Assembly: GCA_963170055.1 (NCBI GenBank)
Contig: CAUJGJ010000327.1
Span: 537,501-565,000, forward strand
Direction: 5' to 3'
DNA length: 27,500 bases
Source of the DNA: Halisarca cf. caerulea
Lineage: Eukaryota; Porifera; Demospongiae; Chondrillida; Halisarcidae
Made by a program: the position numbers and the translations under genes. Position 1 is the first letter of the stretch. Every line of letters starts with the position of its first letter. This document shows, piece by piece, positions 12,201 through 19,547 of this stretch. The notes beneath the pieces are model-generated. The model had not been told where the DNA came from and searched no databases. It worked only from the letters and a program-made list of their open reading frames with translations.

Positions 12201-15158
12201 TGTATGTACATACGTACGTATATACATACATATGCATGTTTGTACACTACATACACATGTACATACATACACTACAAATGGAAAGAACAAAAACTCACAA
12301 TTGGAGCAAGGAGTGGGCTGAGGTGTCATAGAGGGCAATACAGTTGTGGTGGGTGACGGCACCAATACAGCAGAGCTGCCTACAGCACTTGAAGAGGGTG
12401 ACATTGACACTGGAGTCGAAGCAGGAGGTGATGAAGACATTGACACAGAGGTTGAAGTAGTAGGTGAAGACATCAACACTGGAGTGGAAGTAGTCGGTGA
12501 AGACATCAACACTGGGGTGGAAGTAGTAGGTGAAGACATCAACACTGGGGTGGAAGTAGTCGGTGAAGACATCAACACTGGAGTGGAAGTAGTCGGCGAA
12601 GACATCAACACTGGAGTGGAAGTAGTTGGTGAAGACGTCAACACTGGAGTGGAAGTAGTCGGCGAAGACATCAACACTGGGGTTGAAGCAGGAGGGGAAG
12701 ACATCAACACTGGAGTGGAAGTAGTCGGCAAAGACATCAACACTGGAGTGGAAGTAGTCGGTGAAGACACCAGCACTGGAGTGGAAGTAGTTGGTGAAGA
12801 CATCAACACTGGGGTTGAAGCAGGAGGGGAAGACATTGGTACTGATGCAACAGACGAGGACATTTGTACTGAGAAAGAAGTACTGAATGAAGGTGAAACT
12901 ATAACTGCAATGGATGTAGGTGTGGAGAGAGTTATAGATGGCACCGCCGCAGACGACGGTGATCCAAATGGTGAAGACAAAGTCACTTGGATCACAGAAG
13001 AAGTGGTTTGCAAGACAACAGAGGAATAAGTGAGGCTTGCGACAAGTGTCGTTGAGCTAAGGGGAAGTGGTAGAGATGACGAAAGCACCACTTGTGTGCT
13101 CAAGTAGACACTGGAAGAAATCATCTGCAGAGATGATCGGGATAAACGTGGTGTCATTGGTTCAGACAAAGACATCGACATCCGTGATGATGTCGCTGAT
13201 ACCACTTGTCCTGGTGTAGACTCAGCTGATGAAGATGGTAAAGCAGAGAGAGAACCAGTATTGAGCACAGGTGAGGTTGGCACAGGTGGCGAAGCAGATA
13301 ACGAAGAACGCATGCGTTGCAAACTGGACGTAGTTACAGAGGATGCTTCTGTAGGAATGGGCAACAGTGTTGTTTCCTGTGGTACACCTGATGAGGATGT
13401 AGGAAGGTTACTCACAGGTCCACCAGTTTGTGATGAGGAGGGAACTACTTCTGAGAGGGAGACAGACACAGAGCTGGTGGGAAGGGAGGGGAGTGTCACA
13501 CCACCAGTGGTGGGTGTTGAGGATGGTGCTACCCTACTTGTTGTGGGTAGGGTGGATGGGGTTACTTCACCAGCAGTGGATTGCGTCATCCCACCAGTAG
13601 TGGATTGCGCCACTCCACCAGTAGTGGATGGTGTCACTCCACCAGTAGTGGATTCCGTCACTTCATCAGTAGTGGATGGTGTCATTCCACCAGTAGTTGA
13701 TAGTGTCACTCCACCAGTAGTGGATTGCGTCACTCCACCAGTAGTGGATGGTGTCACTTCATCAGTAGTGGATGGTGTCACTACACCAGTAGTGGATGGT
13801 GTCACTACACCAGTAGTGGATGGTGTCACTACACCAGTAGTGGATGGTGTCACTACACCAGTAGTGGATGGTGTCACTACACCAGTAGTGGATGGTGTCA
13901 CTACACCAGTAGTGGATGGTGTTCCTTTACCAGTGGCAGAAATAAGTTGAGAGCTTACTGCCGACACCAATCGTGTGGATAAAGAAGTGGTAGACAAAGG
14001 CTGAGAGCTCACCATTTGCGAGGATGAAGTGGCAGTAGACAAAAGTTGAGAGCTCATCATTTGTGAGGCTGAAGTAGCAAAAGGCTGGGAGCTTACTTCC
14101 TGTGTGGATAAAGAAGAAACAGTAGACAAAGGCTGAGAGGTAACCATTTGGGTGGAAGAAGAAGTAGAAGACAAAGGTTGAGAGCTCACCATTTGTGAGG
14201 ATGAAGAAGACGAAGGTTGAGAGCTCACCATTTGTGAGGATGAAGAAGACAAAGGTTGAGAGCTCATCATTAGTGAGGATGAAGAAGACAAAGGACTGGA
14301 GCTCACTTTTTGTGTGGATGAAGAAGAAACAGTAAACAAAGGCTGAGAGGTAACCATTTGTGAGGATGAAGAAGTAGTCAACAGTTGAGAGCTCACCATT
14401 TGCGAGGATGAAGAAGACAAAGCTTGAGAGCTCATCATTAGTGAGGATAAAGAAGACAAAGGACTGGAGCTCACTTTTTGTGTGGATGAAGAAGAAACAG
14501 TAAACAAAGGCTGAGAGGTAACCATTTGTGAGGATGAAGAAGTGGACAGCAGTTGAGAGCTCACCATTTGTGAGGATGAAGAAGACGAAGATTGAGAGCT
14601 CACCATTTGTGAAGATGAAGAAGACGAAGATTGAGGGCTCACCATTTGTGAAGATGAAGAAGACAAAGGCTGAGAGCTCATCATTTGTGAAGATGAAGAA
14701 GACAAAGGTTGAGAGCTTGTCATTTGGGAGGATAAAGAAGTAGACAAAGGTTGAGAGCCTACTGTTTGTGAAGATGAAGATAATTCCGTTTCAATACTTA
14801 AAGTTGAACTTCCAACACTAGATGATGTTCCCTGAACTATAGTCTTTGTGCTTGTCGGACTCACTGCGGTTGATGTAGATGATGTAGAAGATTGACTGCT
14901 TAAACCTTGTGATGTCTGCTGTGGAGGTTGGCCTTGGGTTGCACTCACTGACTGCACAGAACTAACAAAAGATCTGGATTCTGCTCCTGAGGACACTGAT
15001 GTGGCAGTGATGAGAGGAGATGATGATGATGTCTTAAGACCTGAGAAGTGAGGGATATACGTCAGAACGACGTTAATATGTAAAGAAGTATATGTGTATA
15101 CATATGTACGTACGTATGTAGGGCTACAAGAGGTGTACTGTTGTGCCCATAATCCCCC

Positions 15159-15189
<31 letters not shown>

Positions 15190-15576
15190 GCATCACAGCT
15201 GGGTTCCATCCGAGGGTCTGTGCTACTTACAAGGGGTCTCGGGTCAATGAACAGAACTAACAGTGAGTTTAATGATTCATAATTATCATAAGCAGCTGAA
15301 CTGATTGTCTGGCGTAGCCGACCCAAACTCCCTCTGCCATTTTCGGGGACTGACGTCATCGGGTGAGTGATGTGAGCCCACACAAATGGCCAAGCGAGAT
15401 TGAGTCGGCTACGCCAGACTATTGAACTGACTAGATGAGTACAATAATTATTGAAAGTCTTCATATTAACCACACACATGCACACATTGTACATCCATCC
15501 ATCCATCCACTCTATACACTACATACGTATGTACAGCACATACGTATGTACAGCCATAAGCATCCTGTATAACATG

Positions 15577-15616
<40 letters not shown>

Positions 15617-17185
15617 CTAGTGTATGAATGTTGAAAGCTATGTTTGTGAACATTCGAATCTTCTATGCACACTCAATGGCATACACAAGATCCATTTTCA
15701 GTTTATCATTCAACTTATGAATTGTAATCCAGGTTTATTATAAAATCTATTGGTATTCATCATTCAGTCATTGGGACAGGGTATCCCATATCCACGCATG
15801 TACAGTATGTATGTATACATATTTGTCTATTTGAACCTTACCTTGTTGTAAAGATTAATTAATTAATTTGGTGAAAAAGAAAAAAAAAAAAGGAAAAAAA
15901 AAAAAATGTATGTGTTTATCTACGAATGTAAAATGAAACATAACCACAGTTAACCTGCATAACTGCAAGGCCAATCTCCCACTGCTGGGGTGCCAGGTAC
16001 AGTGAACACAAACTAAACAGTGATTATGGTTCGCAGTTGGGCACTGTTCATACAGAGCTTGGTGGCTGTAGTGGGTCTTCTCGACCCCTTCTTGATAAAG
16101 GAAGCAGTGCCGAGAGAATAGAGAGGTTTAGTATTCAAACGCAATGTAATAAGCTGATAAGTACGTACGTATGTTCGAAATTTAGTACATTTTTCGTTTT
16201 AGCAACATTGAATACTTTCTACATAATGTTATACGTACGTATATGGCAAAACTGAATGATGAAAAGATTTTTGGGAGTTTTTGGCAATTCTGCATGAGGG
16301 AGATTCGGACTCTGCTGTGAATCTCCACCATTAAGTTACTGTACATGCAATCTAACTGGACTTATCCAACACCTGGTTTATCTGACATGTACAGATGCGG
16401 TCGGATAAACAAGGGCCTACTGTACTACTATTATACGTAAATATGCACGCATACATAGTGTGTAATACGTACATGTACGTACGTACGTACATACACATAC
16501 GTACATAGTGTCATATGTGATATAATGTACAGAAAATAATAAGCTGATCTTACACAGACACTGCTTACCCCTATTGTGAAAGTGTGACGGAGTAAAGATG
16601 TGATTTTAACCACAAAGTATGTACAGTACATACATGTATACATACATATGTACATATGCCAATGATCTACACTGTTCCAGATTGAGCCTAGAATACAGTA
16701 TACGTATATATACTTATGTAAATATGTACATACGTATATATGAACATATCATGTAGAACCTTTCTTCAAAATTAATACATATGCACATACGTATATAGCT
16801 GCTGGGGTTTCCTATATTAAAGAGTACTGTACCCAATGTAGTAAGTGCGGAAAGAGGAAGTAACATGATTAAAGTCTTTAAAACTTTCCTCAGACATTTG
16901 CAGAGCCTTAACAACACACAAACGAAAGCAGTGGTAGTGAACTCATCCAATCAACACCTTTGGCGGATTTCCATGCGAAGAGGAAGGAATATGACAAAAC
17001 TAAACTAACATACGTACATTACATTCTTTCTCAAACATTCACAGAACTTCAACAATACGTACGCAGAAGTAGTCATATACGTAGACCAGCTATACACGTA
17101 GGTACGTACAATGTCACATATGTATTATGCTTACCTCAGCGTGAATGTACACATTAAATTGCATGTGTGTGCGTACATGCAAACA

Positions 17186-17257
<72 letters not shown>

Positions 17258-19547
17258 GCTGTTCTATACTGCTGAGTCAGCCCAGAAGCTGCCAAGAAGA
17301 GGCTAAAGTCTTAGTGGAGTGGTAAACCAACCAAGCATTCACCACACATGCAGGGGGCAAACACACAATGTGATGTATACTGTTACACATACATAATATA
17401 CCACACAATGTACATGCGTTGACTGATCTGCTAAATCAGCTATTCCAAAGGCCTAGCAGAGGTGAAGGACAACTGAAACATGTGCAAAGCAGGCTAAAAA
17501 CACACTGAATCATACACCACAATGCCCTATAGTGTAGAGTAGGCAAATTAAATCCCCAGTGAGGAATCATGTGCTATTCATCACACAAGCCAGCACACAC
17601 CAAACAGGCTCCACTCTATCAATCACTGAAGCAAAACTTCCCACTATAATGGGAAGCCATACACCAACTGGTGAGGACAGTGACCTTTGAAGTGATGACA
17701 CAGCAAGGAACACCTGGTGAGGCCTAGCAGAGGAGAGGAGGGAGTCTGAGAAGACTACAGGCAAGCACAGTCAATACCACGAAACCCTACCAAATCAAGT
17801 ACCCCTGAGAACGTAGGAAATGCCCACATTGGAGGGTATCAGGACAACAACGTTCTGTATGACACGCTGACAATATACGTACATTAAGCAGAGGGCTATT
17901 CAAGCCTATTGGGAGGGGGGGGGGGGGGGGGGGGGGGGTGGTGGTGATTTAGAGGTGTTCCCCATCTGGGAGGGGGGGGGGGGGGGTGGTGGTGATTTAG
18001 AGGTGTTCCCCATCCATTGGTTAAAGCACCTGCTGTTTACTCAGTGAAGCCAGGCAGTGGATCATGCTATACTGAGTACAAACAAATGCCCTGTAACATA
18101 ATAACACTATTGGCCAATGCACCTAGTGTTTACGACAACATGGCAATCTTCTGCACCAGTGGGCACAGAAACAACAAGGACACAAACTAGTCTCATTCCC
18201 AGCCCCACTTCCGCCCGCCATTTTTATTTGGGCGGAAAAGTGGGACTGGGCACGAGACTAGAGACAAACTTGCATAACCAGACCACACCTCTCTCCATTT
18301 TGTGTGTGTGGATAGGGGCGAAAATGGAGGGATTGGTCTGGCTATGCAAGACCAAACCAGAAGCAGTGTGTCTTATGCATGGATTTCATATTCAAACCAA
18401 TCTGGTTACAAATTACAATGATACACAAGCATAGAGGGGTTTAGAACTATCCTTTCAGTTGTCACTGGCTACTAACCAACCTTACAGGTACGTATAATAC
18501 TTTCTGCCAAAATACATTTTCAACAGACAAGCTGATTTAATCATAGACATTACATTAAGTAGACTAAGTATAGAGCGACTATGATGTGATCTCAATCAGC
18601 AACTGGTGAAGACGTGAAGGGAACACATTTCGTAATTTCTCCAGTTTAGATGAATTCCAACTGGCCCTGCCAGCCCTTAGTCTGATGTGGCCAGACCGAA
18701 TACCTGCAAATGGAGGAAATCGGTCTGGCCCTGCCAGACTAGCTAACCCTTTACACAATGTGCAGCAAGCACATCCCTGCTGCACCTTCAGCATTCACTA
18801 ACTTGTACAGTATAGATACAAAGGCACTCCACATATGACACATACGTCAGTACAAATTTAACTTGTAATGTTGTATAGTGGACCTGTATACTGCGGACAC
18901 CTTGGGGACTACCAAGTGTCCTGATTACAGAGGTGGCCTGATTTTCCAGGGTTGCCCCAATATGTCATTAAAACAGACTACAGGAACAGAGCTGCTATAA
19001 CTTTTGCAGTGTCCACAATACACAGGTAATAATGCCAGGGAATTACACATTGAGGCCAGCAATGTCTGTCCTGATTCCAGAATAGAGAGGTGTCCGTATA
19101 CTGCAGGTATCGAATGTACACAAGTCAATGGAGGAGAATTTGGGACCACAACCTAATGGCCAGTTCATACAGGTGTCCAGATTCCCAATTCCAAGTGTCC
19201 TGATTAGCAGGTGTCACTGTAATTGATTGTATATTCGATCAAAATGCAATAAAGTCACATTTTACCAGACCGCACTGAACCGGGATTTCATAGCCTTAGG
19301 ACACACAAAGCAACATTTCTGGAGAATCACGCGCATGTACGATCCCCTATTGTGTACGTTCACACAACAGAACACCAACTCACCATCACTTTGAGAATCA
19401 GCTGATATCGTGCAACCTAACAAAGGCGATGAAAATAAGAACAGAGTTAAAACGCGCGCTGGACACCACAAACAGTCACTACCACTCTGCTCTGCAATGT
19501 AACTTACTTGAAATTACTAAGATCGCGAATAGACACAAACGGTACAT
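3591..19547 (-). CDS. Single-pass mucin-HRM-GAIN-GPS membrane receptor (adhesion-GPCR-like ectodomain, no 7TM), whole gene
   Basis: Eleven coding exons on the minus strand, in transcription order: 19508-19547, 19384-19416, 12299-15040, 9979-10184, 8195-8308, 7597-7700, 6344-6683, 5901-5961, 5369-5472, 4027-4175, 3591-3705. Every intron is GT-AG, all junction phases agree, and the sum is 4008 nt (1335 residues plus stop), which supports the model. Domains: signal peptide (1 to ~20), Ser/Thr mucin-like stalk (~26-938), HRM (~939-1007), GAIN (~1008-1248) with GPS at 1204-1245, one transmembrane helix (~1269-1297), tail to 1335. GAIN/GPS regions are known from adhesion GPCRs and polycystin-1 proteins, where they cleave themselves at HL/T; here the HLT site and all four GPS cysteines are present. 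By family knowledge it should be a cell-surface adhesion or signalling protein held as two non-covalent fragments. The seven-helix module is not seen. The order of domains is read from sequence; the function is inferred. Confidence 0.8.
3706..4026 (-). other. Receptor intron 10 with ~100-bp polypyrimidine tract
   Basis: GT-AG intron. On the plus strand 3717-3816 is almost purely purine (GGGA, GGAAGAGA units); on the sense strand this is a ~100-nt TCCCTC tract ending 12 nt before the CAG acceptor. The rest of the intron is unremarkable. Confidence 0.8.
4027..4175 (-). CDS. Receptor exon 10: linker and single transmembrane helix
   Basis: After a TGTATTTAG acceptor the exon reads MAPITRPTTSVPPTGISRET, a Pro/Thr linker. 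One strongly hydrophobic segment follows, IIIIAVCVSVGVVLLAALII then TFCVCIACC, of 25-30 residues, and a basic stop-transfer continues in exon 11. The cysteines at the inner face (CVCIACCRC) are plausible palmitoylation sites. It joins exon 9 in phase 0 and exon 11 in phase 2. No second hydrophobic segment is seen here or in the flanking introns. Confidence 0.82.
4362..4537. mobile_element. 176-bp MITE with pogo/Tc1-like ends
   Basis: Terminal inverted repeats start CAGTAGAACCTCGTTAGTAA on the left and CAGTCAAACCTTGTTAGTGA on the right strand, flanked by TA on both sides (4360-4361, 4538-4539). The short length, lack of coding capacity and TA target-site duplication identify a non-autonomous Tc1/mariner-superfamily element. 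Confidence 0.8.
5121..5213. repeat. (TG)n microsatellite
   Basis: About 46 pure TG units on the plus strand. Its orientation is opposite to the other long CA arrays within the receptor gene. Confidence 0.95.
5369..5472 (-). CDS. Receptor exon 9: second half of GPS with HL/T cleavage site
   Basis: The translation is GNLGEWSGDGCSFV, then EQNATHVTCECDHLTAFAAV and K. It contains W1219, C1224, C1236, C1238 and the HLT triad at 1240-1242, the full set of residues needed for GPS autoproteolysis between Leu and Thr. The fragment after cleavage would begin TAFAAVKM, resembling the tethered-agonist (Stachel) peptide of adhesion GPCRs (T-x-F-A...). The acceptor is CCAACACAG and the donor AAA|GTGAGT, phase 0. 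The sequon NAT lies inside the GPS. Confidence 0.88.
5901..5961 (-). CDS. Receptor exon 8: first half of the GPS motif
   Basis: This 61-nt exon encodes SQSSDPSPPVCSYWKSLENG plus one base. It carries the CxYW element that opens every GPS motif (C1204, W1207). The acceptor CCCATATAG was chosen over a TTTGCAG site 35 nt downstream because only the former keeps phase 0 from exon 7 and retains the Cys. The donor is GGAG|GTCAGT. The GPS is thus split by an intron between its two Trp residues. Confidence 0.82.
5962..6343 (-). other. Receptor intron 7, mostly (CA)n
   Basis: Between the GAIN core and GPS exons. Roughly 200 of 382 bp are (CA)n with CACG interruptions at 6048-6240. Confidence 0.85.
6048..6240. 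repeat. Compound (CA)n/(CACG)n microsatellite
   Basis: Two long pure CA blocks (6060-6118, 6177-6240) separated by CACGCACG, CATGCGCA and ATACAC interruptions. Confidence 0.95.
6344..6683 (-). CDS. Receptor exon 7: GAIN core beta region
   Basis: A 340-nt exon with acceptor TGCTTACAG and donor GAG|GTGAGT. It starts with ILQLVDTIATKITSQSKSYE, continues with alternating strands, for example SFKFQVQMVNTTG, then RVVLPPEALSPPS and SVVISTLSVSKVSLF, and ends VANLKSKIQLVIRKTE. This is the expected order of the GAIN domain before its GPS hairpin, in which the stretch before the first GPS Cys is a beta strand. N-glycosylation sequons NTT and NSS are present. Length and order match adhesion-GPCR GAIN domains; no frameshift is visible. 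Confidence 0.8.
6684..7596 (-). other. Receptor intron 6
   Basis: Non-coding. A degenerate MITE-like block lies at 6791-7046; the rest shows no recognisable feature. Confidence 0.6.
6791..7046. mobile_element. Degenerate pogo/Tc-like MITE
   Basis: It begins CAGTCAAACCTGTGATCGTG and ends with the complement of CGGTGGAACCTCCAAATCGG, with repeated ACCTCTCTA(G/C)AAAGGAC blocks inside. The ends resemble the other CAGTNGAACCT elements here, but the TA flanks are lost and the arms have diverged. Confidence 0.4.
7597..7700 (-). CDS. Receptor exon 6: GAIN subdomain A helices
   Basis: The acceptor is TTTTGATGTAG and the donor AGC AT|GTGAGT. The exon encodes QRILDALVEFVDAIFRDESD followed by ELLVSAGRFTGVPS, an amphipathic helical stretch like the helix-rich part of GAIN domains. 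A second possible acceptor 5 nt further in (GCAAAG) was rejected because its frame does not join exon 5. It ends in phase 2, matching exon 7. Confidence 0.7.
7701..8194 (-). other. Receptor intron 5
   Basis: Contains short CA arrays and two near-identical ~60-bp blocks (around 8050-8110 and 8130-8190), each with a CACACA-AGCTTGC(A/G)CA...ATGTACAGTGCTTG pattern, i.e. a local duplication that runs up to the donor of exon 5. Confidence 0.6.
8195..8308 (-). CDS. Receptor exon 5: start of GAIN subdomain A
   Basis: A 38-codon, phase 0-0 exon with acceptor ACTTTCAG and donor GAT|GTGAGT. It encodes helix-like sequence with TRLTTGDLITIASEVTTTGD and then VVVSAVSELANGTTD, including an N-glycosylation sequon (NGT). 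The pattern of short amphipathic helices fits GAIN subdomain A directly after HRM. Identification depends on its position between the clear HRM and GPS exons. Confidence 0.7.
8416..8591. mobile_element. 176-bp MITE, CAGTGGAACCTGCCTAATCC family
   Basis: Flanked by TA (8414-8415, 8592-8593). The right end reads, in complement, CAGTGGAACCTGCCTAATCC and the left CAGTGGGGACTGTGTAATCC. The internal sequence (ACCTTGACCGGTTTAGGAGA) recurs in reverse orientation in the element at 22434-22611. Confidence 0.75.
8531..9308. repeat. Tandem duplication, 389-bp unit
   Basis: Copy 1 at 8531-8919 and copy 2 at 8920-9308 are nearly identical (both start ACCTTGACCG and end CATACTCAAG plus a few bases); differences are a few substitutions and a 2-3-nt indel near 8811/9193. 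The breakpoint lies inside the MITE, so copy 2 carries only its right part. Confidence 0.9.
9151..9762. mobile_element. Large foldback (inverted-repeat) element
   Basis: The left arm 9151-9467 (starting CTAGTTGTCGTGCTGTAC) pairs with the right arm 9515-9762, with pairings such as ATAGCAGGCCACACGAG/CTCGTGTGGCCTGCTAT and GTAGGGACAACGTGGA/TCCACGTTGTCCCTAC. The left arm is ~70 bp longer because of an internal duplication of an AGAGTGAGGTG...CACAGCATGT segment. No coding capacity. Confidence 0.75.
9887..9925. repeat. 39-bp perfect palindrome
   Basis: Two 19-bp arms, TAGTCTGGCCTGCTACGAC and its exact complement, separated by a single G. It sits in a TACATACGTAC simple-sequence background with a similar ACATACGTAC on both sides, possibly a target-site duplication. 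Confidence 0.9.
9979..10184 (-). CDS. Receptor exon 4: HRM (hormone receptor motif) domain
   Basis: The acceptor TTGGTGTAG and donor AGT|GTAAGT bound 68 codons plus a split Cys. The translation shows the HRM signature: an early Cys pair with CPKMPERRFSW, then T, a central PCPC, FRTC, then GNGTW and DASSC. These are the spaced Cys, Trp and Gly positions of the HRM/GPCR family 2 extracellular domain, which precedes GAIN in many adhesion GPCRs. The length is normal for the family. Six or more cysteines suggest disulphides and hence an extracellular position. The ligand is unknown; HRM domains in adhesion GPCRs often lack a known hormone. Confidence 0.8.
10270..10453. mobile_element. 184-bp MITE, CAGTCAGACCTCACTTATCC family
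   Basis: TA on both flanks (10268-10269, 10454-10455). The left end is CAGTCAGACCTCACTTATCC and the right end, in complement, CAGTGAGACCTCACTTATCT. Related sequence (GGATAAACAAGGG...TACTGTAC) remains as a fragment around 16355-16423. Confidence 0.8.
11186..11335. repeat. (TACA)n/(TACG)n tetranucleotide microsatellite
   Basis: Long runs of CATA and CGTA units, then a mirror GTAT run, giving a self-complementary region. Confidence 0.9.
12299..15040 (-). CDS. Receptor exon 3: giant mucin-like Ser/Thr exon
   Basis: The open reading frame runs for about 3.3 kb, but the exon is limited by a CTTCTCAG acceptor at 15041 and a GTGAGT donor below 12299. It encodes 914 residues dominated by Ser, Thr, Pro, Val and Gln, with few charges and almost no aromatics or Cys until PTPCSN at the end. 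This suggests a densely O-glycosylated, extended stalk. Three in-frame tandem arrays build it: Ser-rich SSSSQMVSSQPL units (13985-14765), TPSTTGVV octapeptides (13567-13932) and STPVLMSSPTT undecapeptides (12430-12840). Family knowledge: long mucin-like stalks occur in adhesion GPCRs and cell-surface mucins. The opposite strand has long shadow frames caused by the repeat periodicity. The exon starts and ends in phase 1. Confidence 0.85.
12430..12840. repeat. 33-bp minisatellite in the mucin exon
   Basis: About 12 copies of a 33-bp unit (plus strand GGTGAAGACATCAACACTGG...), encoding STPVLMSSPTT-type undecapeptides on the minus strand. Copies differ mostly at single positions, and the period preserves the reading frame. 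Confidence 0.92.
13567..13932. repeat. 24-bp minisatellite in the mucin exon
   Basis: About 15 copies of GTAGTGGATGGTGTCACTAC-type units encoding TPSTTGVV octapeptides. The six copies around 13775-13920 are virtually identical, which indicates recent expansion. Confidence 0.92.
13985..14765. repeat. Ser-rich variable-length minisatellite in the mucin exon
   Basis: Around 17 units of roughly 42-57 bp, each with GAGAGCTCACCATTTGTGAG followed by GATGAAGAAG..., encoding SSSSSQMVSSQPLS-like blocks. Higher-order units are visible (a ~180-bp block around 14270-14390 recurs at 14450-14570). Confidence 0.88.
15154..15190. repeat. C22 run followed by (CA)n
   Basis: 22 consecutive C (15154-15175) running straight into ACACAC. 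Read on the sense strand of the receptor it is a G22 tract, a potential G-quadruplex. Confidence 0.9.
15305..15421. mobile_element. 117-bp foldback, TAGTCTGGCGTAGCCGA ends
   Basis: 17-bp terminal arms with one mismatch (TTGTCTGGCGTAGCCGA on the left, complement TAGTCTGGCGTAGCCGA on the right) and an inner CCATTTT-like block. Non-coding. Confidence 0.75.
15581..15612. repeat. (CA)n microsatellite
   Basis: 16 pure CA units. Confidence 0.9.
17183..17257. repeat. (CA)n microsatellite
   Basis: CA units with ATACA interruptions. Confidence 0.9.
17911..18014. repeat. Tandem pair of poly-G units
   Basis: Two copies of GGGA(G)n TGGTGGTGATTTAGAGGTGT TCCCCATC (17911-17967 and 17968-18014), with G-runs of 24 and 15. 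The flanking single-copy part is identical, so the unit duplicated recently and the G-run changed length. Confidence 0.88.
18188..18260. mobile_element. 73-bp foldback, TAGTCTC ends
   Basis: Ends TAGTCTC...GAGACTA with an inner arm CCCAGCCCCACTTCCGCCC pairing with GGGCGGAAAAGTGGGACTGGG around CCATTTTTATT. Almost the whole element is a hairpin. Confidence 0.8.
18269..18350. mobile_element. 82-bp foldback, CTTGCATAACCAGACCA ends
   Basis: Arms CTTGCATAACCAGACCA and TGGTCTGGCTATGCAAG, with inner CTCCATTTT/AAAATGGAG pairing. It lies 8 bp from the element at 18188-18260. Confidence 0.78.
18678..18741. mobile_element. 64-bp foldback, TAGTCTG ends
   Basis: Ends TAGTCTGATGTGGCCAGACCGA and TCGGTCTGGCCCTGCCAGACTA around CCTGCAAATGGAGG. 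The inner block matches the fragment at 25577-25602 in inverse orientation. Confidence 0.75.
18876..19219. mobile_element. 344-bp pogo/Tc-like MITE
   Basis: TA flanks at 18874-18875 and 19220-19221. The right end in complement is CAGTGACACCTGCTAATCAG and the left end TAGTGGACCTGTATACTGCG; internal blocks of GTGTCC and its complement form secondary repeats. Confidence 0.65.
19384..19416 (-). CDS. Receptor exon 2: 33-nt symmetrical micro-exon
   Basis: A pyrimidine-rich acceptor (CTTTGTTAG) precedes 33 nt encoding CTISADSQSD plus the split flanking codons, followed by a clean G|GTGAGT donor. Both ends are phase 1, so the exon can be included or skipped without changing frame. With it the N-terminus reads ...LVISSCTISADSQSDG before the Ser/Thr stalk, and the signal-peptidase site probably lies here. 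It is the weakest exon of the model because it has no domain support. Confidence 0.5.
19508..19547 (-). CDS. Receptor exon 1: start codon and signal peptide
   Basis: ATG at 19547-19545 opens MYRLCLFAILVIS, a short basic n-region followed by a hydrophobic core, as expected for a signal peptide. The donor is TCA A|GTAAGT, leaving phase 1, which matches both exon 2 and the mucin exon. No other ATG was found in frame just upstream. The exon lies about 4.5 kb upstream of the mucin exon, and its assignment rests on phase, donor quality and the need for a secretion signal. A cDNA could show further small exons in intron 2. Confidence 0.62.

Larger units (their letters stand above)
10185..12298 (-). 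other. Receptor intron 3
   Basis: Between the mucin and HRM exons. It contains a MITE (10270-10453), short CA/CG arrays (10640-10740), a TACA/TACG tetranucleotide array (11186-11335) and a GTATGTACATA palindromic run near 11820-11880. The stretch 11500-11800 is unremarkable and non-repetitive, with no recognised gene. Confidence 0.6.
15041..19383 (-). other. Receptor intron 2 (4.3 kb)
   Basis: It separates the N-terminal micro-exons from the mucin exon. It contains a C22 run, several (CA)n arrays, four TAGTCT-type hairpins, a duplicated poly-G unit and a 344-bp MITE. An extra phase 1-1 exon cannot be excluded, but none is apparent. Confidence 0.55.

Noticed and set aside
12346..13029. 227-codon plus-strand frame rich in EDINTGVEVVG
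   Set aside because: It is the antisense of the 33-bp mucin minisatellite; the frame stays open only because the repeat period is a multiple of three.
13261..13950. 229-codon plus-strand frame with VVDGVTTP repeats
   Set aside because: Antisense of the 24-bp mucin repeat. The minus-strand reading has splice sites and joins the HRM/GAIN exons in phase.
12165..15506. Uninterrupted 1113-codon minus-strand frame as a stand-alone protein
   Set aside because: Its ends run into TACATA/ATCC simple repeats, and clear acceptor (15041) and donor (12298) sites trim it to exon 3 of the receptor.
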